From: Phenylobacterium sp. | Lineage (GTDB): Bacteria; Pseudomonadota; Alphaproteobacteria; Caulobacterales; Caulobacteraceae | NCBI RefSeq assembly: GCF_016124325.1 | Contig: NZ_WGNY01000007.1 | Location: 1-64,000 of the forward strand | Reading direction: 5' to 3' | DNA length: 64,000 nt | Shown here: piece after piece, positions 44,867 through 54,121 of the stretch | Layout: each line of letters opens with the position of its first letter | Numbering within the stretch: the stretch's first letter is position 1 | Translations under genes and position numbers: made by a program | Notes under the pieces: generated by a model | Seen by the model: the letters and a program-made list of their open reading frames with translations, nothing else | What the model was told of the DNA's origin: nothing | The model's database searches: none

Positions 44867-44980
44867 AGCCTTCCCGGATCAAGTGGCATCACTTGATCCG
44901 GACAAGAAGGCTCGATCTTCAAAAGTGTAGAGCCCGTCCGGGCGGGTGAACCGGCATCCACTTCACCCTGACGGGCTCTA
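44864..44980. repeat. TAGAGC-type two-hairpin intergenic repeat, copy 2
   Basis: GAGCCTTcccGGATCAAGTG-gcat-CACTTGATCC..AAGGCTC; linker GATCTTCAAAAGTGTAGAGC; TAGAGCCCGTC..GACGGGCTCTA. Confidence 0.85.
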
Positions 44981-45757
44981 GCGGCCGGCGAAGTTCCCCG
45001 GCCGGCGCTCGGCGACCGAGCGCACGCCTTCCTTGAAGTCTTCCGTGGCCCGCAGGATCGTCTGCTCGCGGTGCTCGACGTCGGTCCGGGCGCGGATCGC
45101 CGCCGCCAGGCCTTCGCGCAGCGTCTTGCGGGTGGAGACCACCGCCAGCGGCGCGTTCTCGGCGATCTCGGCGGCCAACTTCAGCGCCGCGGCGCGCAGC
45201 TCCTCGGCCGGGACCAGCTCGTCGGCCAGCCCCCAGGCCAGGGCTTCCTCGCCCTTGATCCGGCGGCCGGTCAGCATCATCAGCGCCGCCTTCTGCTCGC
45301 CCACGATGCGCGGCAGGGCGTAGGTGATGCCGAAGCCGGGGTGGAAGCCCAGCTTGACGAAGTTGGCCGCGAAGCGCGCCTCGGGGCTCACGACCCGGAA
45401 GTCGGCCACCAGCGCCAGGCCCAGGCCTGCGCCGACGGCGGCGCCCTGCACCGCCGCGACGATCGGCGTCTCCACGGAGTAGAGCCGCACCGCCTCGACG
45501 TAGAGGTCATTGATCCCTTCCATGCCCGACGAGACGCGGTCGGTGGGCGAAGAGAAGTCGGCGCCGGCCGAGAAGCTCTTGCCGTCCGACTGCAGCACGA
45601 TGGCCCGCGCCTGCGAACCGTCGACCGCCTCCATGGCGTCGGCCAGGTCGCGCATGAACTCGACCGAGACGAAATTGTGCGGCGGCCGGTCCAGCGTGAC
45701 CACCGCCACGTGCCCGTCCATCGCGACCTTCACGTGGTCGCCGTATTTGTCTTTCAT
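44978..45757 (-). CDS. Enoyl-CoA hydratase/isomerase family protein
   Basis: VVTLDRPPHNFVSVEFMRDLADAM; IVAAVQGAAVGAGLGLALVADFRV. Confidence 0.93.
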   Translation of the reverse strand: MKDKYGDHVKVAMDGHVAVVTLDRPPHNFVSVEFMRDLADAMEAVDGSQARAIVLQSDGKSFSAGADFSSPTDRVSSGMEGINDLYVEAVRLYSVETPIVAAVQGAAVGAGLGLALVADFRVVSPEARFAANFVKLGFHPGFGITYALPRIVGEQKAALMMLTGRRIKGEEALAWGLADELVPAEELRAAALKLAAEIAENAPLAVVSTRKTLREGLAAAIRARTDVEHREQTILRATEDFKEGVRSVAERRPGNFAGR

Positions 45758-46920
45758 CGCCTGGTCCCCAGAAGATTCCTCGCCACCACCCACTTATGCA
45801 CTTCGGTGGGCCCGTCATAGATGCGCATGGTGCGCAGCTTCGCCTGCATGAGCTGCAGCGGTAGTTCCTTGGTCATACCCATGGCGCCGAACGCCTGCAT
45901 GGCACGGTCGACGACCTCGTAGGCCATCTCGGTGGCGAACCACTTGATCATGCTGATCTCGGAGCGGACGTCGCGGCCCTGGTCGATCTTCCAGGCGCAG
46001 TCGTAGGTCATCAGCCGGGTGGCGTGGATCTTGGTGGCGGCCTCGGCCACCCACCACTGGATCGCCTGCCGCTCCGACAGCGGCATGCCGAAGGTCTTCC
46101 GCTGCGGCGCGTACTCGACGATCATGTCCAGCGCGCGCTGGGCCATGCCCACCGACCAGGCCGCCATCTGGATGCGGCGCGTGCCGAGGCGGGTCTGCAT
46201 CGGCGCGAAGCCCGCGCCTTCCTGGCCCAGCAGCTTCCAGCCCTCGACCCGGCAATCCTCCAGCGCCACCTCGTAGGTGTAGGCGCCGGCGATCATCGGA
46301 ATCCGCCGCAGCACGTTGAAGCCCGGCGTCCCCTTGTCGACCAGGAAGGCCGAAATCCCGCCCCGCGCCTTCTTCTCGGGATCGGTCACCGCCATCAGGA
46401 TGGTGAAGTCGGCGTCGGCGGCCCGGCTGATCCAGATTTTCCGGCCGTTGATCACCCAGTCGTCGCCGTCACGCACAGCGCGGGTGGTCATACCGGCGGG
46501 GTCGGACCCGGCGCCGGGCTCGGAGATGCCGATGGCCGAGGTGGTCTTGCCCGCCACATAGGGCGCCAGATAGGCCGCGCGCTGCCGTTCGTTCACCGTC
46601 TGCATCAGCATGCGCAGGTTCGGGCTGTCCGGCGGCAGGGTGTAGGGCGTGACCGTGCGGCCGATCTCCTCCTCGACCCCCACCATGGCCACCATCGGCA
46701 GGTCGGAACCGCCCACGTCCTCCGGCGCGTCCAGGCCGAACAGGCCCAGTTCGCCCGCGATCTTGTCGAGGCGGGCATTCTCGGCCTCGCCGATGCCCAG
46801 GCCCTTGCCCTCGGCCTCGCGCAGCATGACGGCGGCTTCCAGGGGCATCAGCTGGTCGCGCACGAACTTGCCCACCAGGTCCTTGAGCATGCGATGCTCT
46901 TCGGGGAGCTCGAAGTCCAT
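45754..46920 (-). CDS. Acyl-CoA dehydrogenase
   Basis: AIGISEPGAGSDPAGMTTRAVRDGDDWVINGRKIWISRA; YDGPTEVHKWVVARNLL. Confidence 0.95.
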   Translation of the reverse strand: MDFELPEEHRMLKDLVGKFVRDQLMPLEAAVMLREAEGKGLGIGEAENARLDKIAGELGLFGLDAPEDVGGSDLPMVAMVGVEEEIGRTVTPYTLPPDSPNLRMLMQTVNERQRAAYLAPYVAGKTTSAIGISEPGAGSDPAGMTTRAVRDGDDWVINGRKIWISRAADADFTILMAVTDPEKKARGGISAFLVDKGTPGFNVLRRIPMIAGAYTYEVALEDCRVEGWKLLGQEGAGFAPMQTRLGTRRIQMAAWSVGMAQRALDMIVEYAPQRKTFGMPLSERQAIQWWVAEAATKIHATRLMTYDCAWKIDQGRDVRSEISMIKWFATEMAYEVVDRAMQAFGAMGMTKELPLQLMQAKLRTMRIYDGPTEVHKWVVARNLLGTRR

Positions 46921-46993
46921 GGCGCTTCCTCGCGTGTTTTCCGACTGTTGAACCAGCCTCGGCGAACCGATACTAGGTCCCCTGGGAATTGCC

Positions 46994-47020
46994 CATATGT
47001 GGATCGCATTTCCACATATG
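46994..47020. promoter_or_regulatory. Perfect 10-bp inverted repeat between divergent acyl-CoA dehydrogenase and IclR genes, candidate operator
   Basis: CATATGTGGA-tcgcatt-TCCACATATG. Confidence 0.65.
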
Positions 47021-47097
47021 TAGAAGATATGTCCTCTGATATGGACGAGCGCGCATACTTGTGGTGATTGGGTCCAGAATACGGGAGTCAGGCATCC

Positions 47098-47838
47098 GTG
47101 GCCGAGGGCGCGGTCAAATCGGCGAGGCGGGCGCTGGAGATCCTCGAGGTGTTCAGCCGCCATCGCCGCCCGCTGGCCCTCAAGGAGGTGCTGGACGAGC
47201 TCGGCTATCCCACCTCCTCGGGCTCAGCGCTGATGAAGTCGCTCGTGGCCCTAGGCTACCTCGACTACGACCGCGAGCGGCGCACCTACTTCCCGACCAT
47301 GCGCATCGCCGCCCTGGGCGACTGGGTGCAGAAGGCCCTGTTCGGCGACGGCCCGCTGCTGCCGGCGCTGCAGGAACTCCACGAAAGCACCGGGGAGACC
47401 GTCGTGCTGGCGGTGCAGAGCGACCTGCACGCCCAGTATGTCCACCTGATCCATTCGGCCGAGCCGCTGAAGATCGGCGCGCAGCCCGGCACGCGGCGGC
47501 CGCTGGCGCGCTCGGGACTCGGCCTTGTCCTGCTGTCGGCGAAGAGCGACGCCGAGATCGAGCGGCTGCGGCGGCGGATCAACGCCTCGGGCGACGACAA
47601 CCTCCAGTCTCGCGAAGAGCTGATGGGCCGGGTGAACACCGTCCGCTCCCGCGGCTACGCCTTTTCGAAGAACAGCATCTCGGCGGGCGTCGGCATCATC
47701 GGCGTGGCGTTGCCGAAGGGCCCGTTCGGGCGGACGTTCGCGGTGGGCGTCGCCGGCCAGGTGCCGCGCCTGGAAGACAAGCAGGATCAGATCGTGGGCG
47801 AGCTGCAGGCGATGGTCCACCGGCTCGAGCACAGTTGA
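47098..47838 (+). CDS. IclR-family transcriptional regulator
   Basis: VKSARRALEILEVFSRHRRPLALKEVLDELGYPTSSGSALMKSLVALGYL; GTG 47098 (alternative TTG 47068). Confidence 0.9.
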   Translation: MAEGAVKSARRALEILEVFSRHRRPLALKEVLDELGYPTSSGSALMKSLVALGYLDYDRERRTYFPTMRIAALGDWVQKALFGDGPLLPALQELHESTGETVVLAVQSDLHAQYVHLIHSAEPLKIGAQPGTRRPLARSGLGLVLLSAKSDAEIERLRRRINASGDDNLQSREELMGRVNTVRSRGYAFSKNSISAGVGIIGVALPKGPFGRTFAVGVAGQVPRLEDKQDQIVGELQAMVHRLEHS

Positions 47839-47848
47839 GGGAGAACGC

Positions 47849-49057
47849 ATGACCAAGACCCTGGCCCCAAAGCCCACCGGGCCGCTGGCGGGAATCCGCA
47901 TCCTGGACCTGACCAGCGTGGTGAACGGGGCCTACGGCACCCAGATCCTCGCCGACCAGGGCGCTGACGTGATCAAGCTGGAGGATCCCGGCTCGGGCCG
48001 CGGCGACGGCGGTGACATCATGCGCTGGGCCGGCCATCTGCCCGAGGGCGCGCCCCGCGGCATGGGGCCGATCTTCCTCACCATCAATCGCAACAAGCGC
48101 TCGATCCTGGTCGACATGAAGTCCGAGGCCGGCAAGCGGACCCTGAGGCGCCTCATCAAGTCGTCCGACGTACTGGCCAGTTCGGTGCGCTACGAGGGCA
48201 TGAAGCGCCTGGGCCTGTCGTACGAGGAGGTGGCGGCCATCAAGTCCGACATCATCTTCGTGCATGCGGCGGGCTACGGGTCGGATGGGCCCTACGCGGG
48301 CGAACCGGCGTACGACGACCTGATCCAGTCCGCCTCCGGTATGGCCGACGTCCTACCGCGCACCGACGGCAATCCCGTTCCGCGCATCCTGCCCACCCTG
48401 GTGGCCGACAAGGTGTCCGGGCTGTTCCTCTCCCAGGCGGTGACCGCGGCCCTGCTCCACCGCGAACGGACCGGCGAGGGCCAGTTCGTGGAAGTGCCGA
48501 TGTTCGAATGCGTCACCAGCTTCCTGCTGGTCGAGCACCTCTACGACCACGCCTTCGACCCGCCGACCGGCCAGTGGGGCTATCAGCGGGTGGTCAACCC
48601 CAACCGCAAGCCGTTCAAGACGAAGGACGGCTACATCGGCCTGCTGCCCTACACCGACAAGCAGTGGGACCAGTTCTTCGACGCCGCAGGCTTCGGCGAG
48701 GCGGTGAAGTCCGACCCGCGCTTCGCCGACTACGCCATGCGCGCCAAGCACACCCGCGAGCTCTACGGCATGATCGAGGAGGCGGCGGCCACCAAGACCA
48801 CGCAGGAATGGCTGGACATCCTCAAGCCGCTGTCGATCCCGGTGGTGAAGACCAACAGCCTCGACGACCTCGACGACGACCCGCACCTGAAGGCCGTGGG
48901 CTTCTTCGAGACCTACCAGCACCCCGACGTGGGCCGCTACCGGCTGATGAAGCCGCCGGTGAAGTTCGCCAGGAGCCCCTCCAACATCCGCCGCCACCCG
49001 CCCAAGCTGGGCGAGCACACCGAGGAAGTGCTGGCGGAGATCCCCGAGGAGGCCTAG
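47849..49057 (+). CDS. CaiB/BaiF family CoA transferase
   Basis: LAGIRILDLTSVVNGAYGTQILADQGADVIKLEDPGSGRGDGGDI; NRNKRSILVDMKSEAGK. Confidence 0.95.
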   Translation: MTKTLAPKPTGPLAGIRILDLTSVVNGAYGTQILADQGADVIKLEDPGSGRGDGGDIMRWAGHLPEGAPRGMGPIFLTINRNKRSILVDMKSEAGKRTLRRLIKSSDVLASSVRYEGMKRLGLSYEEVAAIKSDIIFVHAAGYGSDGPYAGEPAYDDLIQSASGMADVLPRTDGNPVPRILPTLVADKVSGLFLSQAVTAALLHRERTGEGQFVEVPMFECVTSFLLVEHLYDHAFDPPTGQWGYQRVVNPNRKPFKTKDGYIGLLPYTDKQWDQFFDAAGFGEAVKSDPRFADYAMRAKHTRELYGMIEEAAATKTTQEWLDILKPLSIPVVKTNSLDDLDDDPHLKAVGFFETYQHPDVGRYRLMKPPVKFARSPSNIRRHPPKLGEHTEEVLAEIPEEA

Positions 49058-51852
49058 GGCGGCCCCCCGCCGTCGCCGAGGACGATGAAGGGCGCCCAGA
49101 AGCGCGGGTGGAGGTTGGCGCGGGCCGGCGGCGCGGCGAGGTAGGCCCGCTGCGCCTGGGCCAGCGCCTCGGCGGGGCCCGGCGCCCCTGCGCCGGCCAG
49201 CCGCGCGAAGAGGTCCGAGACGATGGTCGCGCCGGCCTCGGAATTCACCGGCCAAAGCGTGCCCAGCACCCCGCGCGCGCCGGCCTGGGCGAAGGCCGAG
49301 CTCAACGCCGGCAGGTCCTGGGCGACGCGGGTGAAGTCGAGGTTCGCCGTGTTGCAGGCCGACAGGGCCACGAAGTCGGCGGGCAGGTCCAGATCGGCGA
49401 TCTCCGAGGCGGTCAGGAGGCCGTCGAAGGCGTCGCCGCCGGAGGGGGTGAGCACCAGGGCCGGCTCGGCCACGCCCTCGACCTCGCCGCGCATGAGGCC
49501 GTGTGTGGCGAAGGAGACGAACCGGGCCCCCGGCGCGAGCGCCTCGCGCACCCGCGCTTCGGTGGCGTCGGGCCCGGTCAGGATCTACGCCGTGCGGAAC
49601 GGCCGGGCCGACGCCGCCAGCTCGGCGGCGGTTTCCGGCAAGGGGCCGAGCCCGGCCTCGCGCAGGGCCTTGGCGCCCTCGCCGTCCAGCACCGGATCGC
49701 CGACGCCGAGGAAGTCGCGGGCCGGCGGGCGGAGCCGGGCCGAGCGGGCGGCCACCAGGGCGGCGGCCGAGCCGGCATAGCTCACCGCGTGGCTCCGCAC
49801 GAACCAGTCGGCAGCCGCCAGGTCGTAGCCTTCGCCCTGGCGCGGCGGCGCGCTTGGCAGCAGGGCCGCCAGCGGCAGGCCGCCGACACTGACCAGCGGC
49901 GAGAGCCAGGTCACACGGTCGCCCGGCTTCAGGCAGGGCTCGAAGGGTCTCAGGAAGACGTCGTAGAGCCGTGCCGCCGAGGCGGCCGGGAACTGGTTGT
50001 CGACCTCGTCGTCCGGCGCGTGGGTCGCCGACAGCGCCGCCTGCAGCAGCCGCACGTCGAGGACCACGCGGCTGGTGTCGGGGCGGGCGGTGGCGAGCGT
50101 CATCCCCTCTCGGCGGACACAGGCGTAGACCACCTCGCTCCCGATAGGCGCATAGGCCAGCGCGGCCTCGTCCGGGCCCAGCACGCCGCGCAGCCTTTGC
50201 AGGGTGACGAGATTGGCGCCCGAGACCGCGAGGCCGGCGTGGACGAGCGCCTGGTCCGACGCCGCCAGCGCCGCGTCGAGCTGGGCGAGTTGGGCCAGGC
50301 CGGCCGTGTCGTAGCCGAACGGGCGGGCCGGATCGGGCGCGGCGGCGCGACGGACCATGCCGCCGATAGCCGCCTGCTCCAGCCGGTCCCGCCGCGCTCG
50401 CAGGCGAAGGCCCTCGTGCGCCAGGCGGCGTGCGTCCGCGTCGCGCGCCGAGGCCAGCAGCGTCATGGCGTCGGCGTCGAAGCCCGGCCCGGCCCGGCTC
50501 GCCAGTTGGACGAGGGCGAAGGTCGTTTCCGGATCGCCCGACTGGCGCGTCGCCGGGATCAGCGACAACCCGATCAGCAGCCGGTCGAAGACTCCCGGGC
50601 GGTACCAGGCGCCGGGCGGGCCGTCCGCCTCCGCCATGGCCAGGACCCGGCCGCCGAGCTGGGCGAGAGCCTGGGCCTTGCCGGACCCTGGCGGCGCGGC
50701 CAGCGCCCGGCCCGCGAGCCTGTAGGCGTCCACGGCGGCCCGCGCGTCCGCATCGGGCTTGAAGCCAAGGGGGCCGCCCAGGGCGGCGGCGGCCACCGCG
50801 TCAGGCCGCCTCGCGCTCGCCGCAGCCAGGCCGCGGACGGTGAGGTAGGCGAGTTCGTCGACGTTCTGGGGCGCCCGGCCGGGGGCCGTGTAGAGCGGCG
50901 CCAGCGGGTGATCGGCCAGGACGCGGACGCCGCAATCCAGGGCGTCGCGGCAGAGCGCCGCCTTCATGTTCAAGGCCCAGCCGGCAAGCCAGGCGCGCAT
51001 GTCGGGATCGAGTTCGAGGGTCTCCAGGCCGGCCAGCACCGCATCGGTCTCGCGCGCCGCGCCCTCGCCGTCGTCGACGGCTGCGAGCAGTTCGGCGGCT
51101 GAGCGATGGAACAGCACCGCCTCCAGCGTCCGGGGCGGCAGGGCGGCGGCGATGAAGGGCTGGCTGGCCGCATACAGCCCATAGGCGCGTTCGTAGGCCC
51201 CGAGCTGAACGAGGCTCGCCATCGCGTCGGCCAGGACGCTGGCGACCTCGTAGGGCGCACGGCTCGGCGCGCCGACCGACCCGGCGATCGCCAGCACCTC
51301 GCTCGCGGCCCGTTCGGCCGCCTCGCGCGAGCCCGCGGCCAGGACGACGTTGGCCCGAAGCGCCCGGCGGCGAAGGTAGAGCAGCCCCTCGGCCGGCGCG
51401 TCCGCGTCCCAGGCCTTGTCGGCCAGGGCCTCGGCGAGGGCGGGCTTCGACCCGATCGCGAGCCGCGCGGCGTTCACGTAGTAGTCGACTTCCAGCGCCT
51501 GGCGCATCCGCTGCGCCGGATCGGCCGACAGCGAGGCGGTGACGGCGTCCACATAGGCCTGGGTCCGTTCGGCCAGGCAGGCGGCGGCCCGCATGCGGCG
51601 GCAGATCTCCAGGAGGGTGGCCAGCGCCTGGGCGCGCGCCGGCGCGTCGTCCCGGGCGGCCTCCGCCAGGGCGGCGAGCTGGTCCCGGGCCTTTAGGCCC
51701 TGTCCGTCCAGGAACAGGCGCCCCGCCGCGGCGATCCGGTCATCGGAAGTTTCCGCCGCCGCCGGCGCAACTCCGCCGAGAAATAGGCTTGCCGCGCATG
51801 CCAGCCCGGCTAGGCTTCGCACGTGACGTCCGAAGGGGAGGCCTAAGCCCAT
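49054..51852 (-). pseudogene. Secreted CHAT-domain (caspase-like) protein interrupted by one in-frame TAG at 49585-49587
   Basis: ORFs 49585-51873 and 49054-49551 are in one frame; reading through gives ARPFRTA*ILTGPDATEARVREALAPGARFVSFATHGLM...FVALSACNTANLD. Confidence 0.8.
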
Positions 51853-53056
51853 GAAATGGCTCCAGATCACCATGCTCTCAGCAAGCCTGGCGGCGCCATC
51901 ATATGCGCTGGCCGCGCCGCCGGAAGCCTACCTGGGGCGTCCGGCCGTCCAGGCGCAAGGCGCCCGAAAGCCCGCGGACGACGCCGTGGCGGCCTCGATT
52001 CCCGCAGGATCCGCCGCCCAGCGCTCGGGCGCCGCGGTCAAGCGGTACGGCGAGGCGCTGAACGGCCTGAAGCCCGAGCGCCACGCCGCCACCCGCGGCG
52101 CCGCGGAGACGCGGATCTACGAACAGGCTTCGCCTTCGGTGGTGCTGATCGTGACGCCGGCGGGCCTGGGCTCGGGCGTGGTCGTGGGCGCCGACGGCCG
52201 GATCGTCACCAACCTGCACGTGGCCGGGGACTTCGACACCGTCGGCGTCATCTACAAGCCGGCCGAGGAGGGCGCCTCGATCGAGGACGCCGTGCTTCAC
52301 AAGGCCCGGGTGCTGCGGCGAGACGAGAAGGCGGACCTTGCCCTCGTGCAGGTGGACGACCTGCCGACCACGATCAAGCCGCTGGCGATCGGCAACCTGG
52401 ACGCCGTACGGGTGGGCGCGGACGTCCACGCGATCGGCCACCCGACGGGCGAGGCCTGGAGCTACACGCGCGGCATCGTCAGCCAGGTGCGCCGCGACTA
52501 CGCCTGGACCGCGCGGGGCGACCGCTTCGAGCATGAGGCGACGGTCATCCAGACCCAGACCCCGATCAATCCCGGCAATTCGGGCGGGCCGCTGTTGAAC
52601 GACAAGCTGGAGGTCGTGGGCATCAACAGCTTCAAGGCCGGTGGCGAGGGGCTGAACTTCGCGGTGTCGGCGGACGACGTGAAGGCGCTCCTGGCGCGAA
52701 CGGAGGATCGGGCGGCCACCAAGCGCTCGAACGCCCCCGACGGCGTCTGCAAGGCGGCCGAGATCGACAGCCGGCCCTCCAAGGATCCCACCGGGGTGGA
52801 GTATCTGATCGACGCCGACTGCGACGACGAGGGCGACTATTCGGTGTTGATCCCCAAGAGCAGGCGCGATCCGATCCTGACCATGCTCGACACCGACGGG
52901 GATCGCGAAATCGACACCATCCTGGTCGACAAGAACCACGACGGGGAGCCGGAAACCGGACTCTACGACACGGACGGCGACGGCAAGGTCGACCTCGTGG
53001 GGGCGTTCCGCAAGGGCGAGGACGAGCCCTACAAGTGGGAGAAGATCAAGGACTGA
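51851..53056 (+). CDS. Secreted trypsin-like (S1C/HtrA-type) serine protease with C-terminal Asp-rich repeats
   Basis: TNLHVAGDFD (His), KADLALVQVDD (Asp), INPGNSGGPLLN (Ser); DTDGDREID, DKNHDGEPE, DTDGDGKVD. Confidence 0.9.
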   Translation: MKWLQITMLSASLAAPSYALAAPPEAYLGRPAVQAQGARKPADDAVAASIPAGSAAQRSGAAVKRYGEALNGLKPERHAATRGAAETRIYEQASPSVVLIVTPAGLGSGVVVGADGRIVTNLHVAGDFDTVGVIYKPAEEGASIEDAVLHKARVLRRDEKADLALVQVDDLPTTIKPLAIGNLDAVRVGADVHAIGHPTGEAWSYTRGIVSQVRRDYAWTARGDRFEHEATVIQTQTPINPGNSGGPLLNDKLEVVGINSFKAGGEGLNFAVSADDVKALLARTEDRAATKRSNAPDGVCKAAEIDSRPSKDPTGVEYLIDADCDDEGDYSVLIPKSRRDPILTMLDTDGDREIDTILVDKNHDGEPETGLYDTDGDGKVDLVGAFRKGEDEPYKWEKIKD

Positions 53057-53058
53057 GC

Positions 53059-53622
53059 ATGCGGGTGACGGTCAGCGGGACGTCGGGGTCGGGCAAGACC
53101 ACCTTCGCCGGAACGCTGGCGAAGGCCATCGGCGCGCGCCATATCGACCTCGACGCCATCAACTGGCAGGCCGACTGGCGCGACCTGAACACCCACGACC
53201 GGGAGGAATTCCGCCGCCGGGTGGCCGAGGCCGCCGCCGGCGACGCCTGGGTGGCCTGCGGCAACTACTCGACGGTGCGCTCGATCATCGTGGCGCGCGC
53301 CACGCACGCGGTCTGGCTCGACTATCCGAAATGGGTGGTGATGAGCCGCGTCCTGCGCCGCTCGTTCCATCGCTCATGGACCAGCGAGGAGCTGTGGCCC
53401 GGCACCGGCAACACCGAGACCTTCGCGCGGTGGTTCGACAAGGAGCATCCCGTCCGCTGGGCCTGGGACACCTACGACAACCGCCGGCGGCGGATCGACG
53501 CCGAGATCGCCGATCCGGCGCTGGCCCATCTTGAGGCGCACCGCCTGCGCCATCCCCGCGAGGCGGCCCCGTTGATCGCGGCGCTGACGGCCGCAGCCCA
53601 GGCCGAACGCGTCTCCGCCTGA
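53059..53622 (+). CDS. P-loop adenylate-kinase-like NTPase
   Basis: MRVTVSGTSGSGKTTFAGTLAKAIGARHIDLDAINWQADW. Confidence 0.88.
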   Translation: MRVTVSGTSGSGKTTFAGTLAKAIGARHIDLDAINWQADWRDLNTHDREEFRRRVAEAAAGDAWVACGNYSTVRSIIVARATHAVWLDYPKWVVMSRVLRRSFHRSWTSEELWPGTGNTETFARWFDKEHPVRWAWDTYDNRRRRIDAEIADPALAHLEAHRLRHPREAAPLIAALTAAAQAERVSA

Positions 53623-53652
53623 AATCCGTCAGGCCTTTAAATCGAAAGACGC

Positions 53653-53703
53653 GAGCACGCTGATCCCGGATGGCTTGATTCAAGCCAGCCGAGACGTGCT
53701 CTA
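53653..53703. repeat. TAGAGC-type intergenic hairpin repeat, copy 3 (minus orientation)
   Basis: GAGCACG ... GGCTTG-att-CAAGCC ... CGTGCTCTA. Confidence 0.75.
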
Positions 53704-54117
53704 GGCGGGCGCGAACACCGGCACGGGTGCGCCGCCTTCGGTGGGCTGGAACTTCACCTTCACCCGCATGCCGATCGACAGCCCGTCGGGCGCCACGTCG
53801 ACGAAGTTGGTCAGCATGGCCGGCCCCTCGTCGAGGGTGACGTAACCGATGGCGTAGGGGCCGCTCGGTGAGCGCCACATCACCGAGTAGGTGTAGATCA
53901 CGCCTCCGCCAGCGCTCTCCTCCCAGACGGTGCGGTCGGAATGGCAGAACGGGCAGATGGTGCGCGGGTACCAGTGGGCCTCGCCGCAGGCCTGGCAGCG
54001 CTTGATGAGGAACCTTCCCTCGGCGGCGGCGTCGAAGAACGGCTTGCTCTCCAGCGTCACGGCCGGCGCCGGGAGGGGCCGGCTCATCAGGGCGGGGCGT
54101 TCGGTGGTGTCGGACAT
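53701..54117 (-). CDS. Zn-ribbon/OB-fold (DUF35-type) acyl-CoA-associated protein
   Basis: RFLIKRCQACGEAHWYPRTICPFCHSDRTVWEESAGGGVIYTYSVM. Confidence 0.93.
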   Translation of the reverse strand: MSDTTERPALMSRPLPAPAVTLESKPFFDAAAEGRFLIKRCQACGEAHWYPRTICPFCHSDRTVWEESAGGGVIYTYSVMWRSPSGPYAIGYVTLDEGPAMLTNFVDVAPDGLSIGMRVKVKFQPTEGGAPVPVFAPA

Positions 54118-54121
54118 GGCC

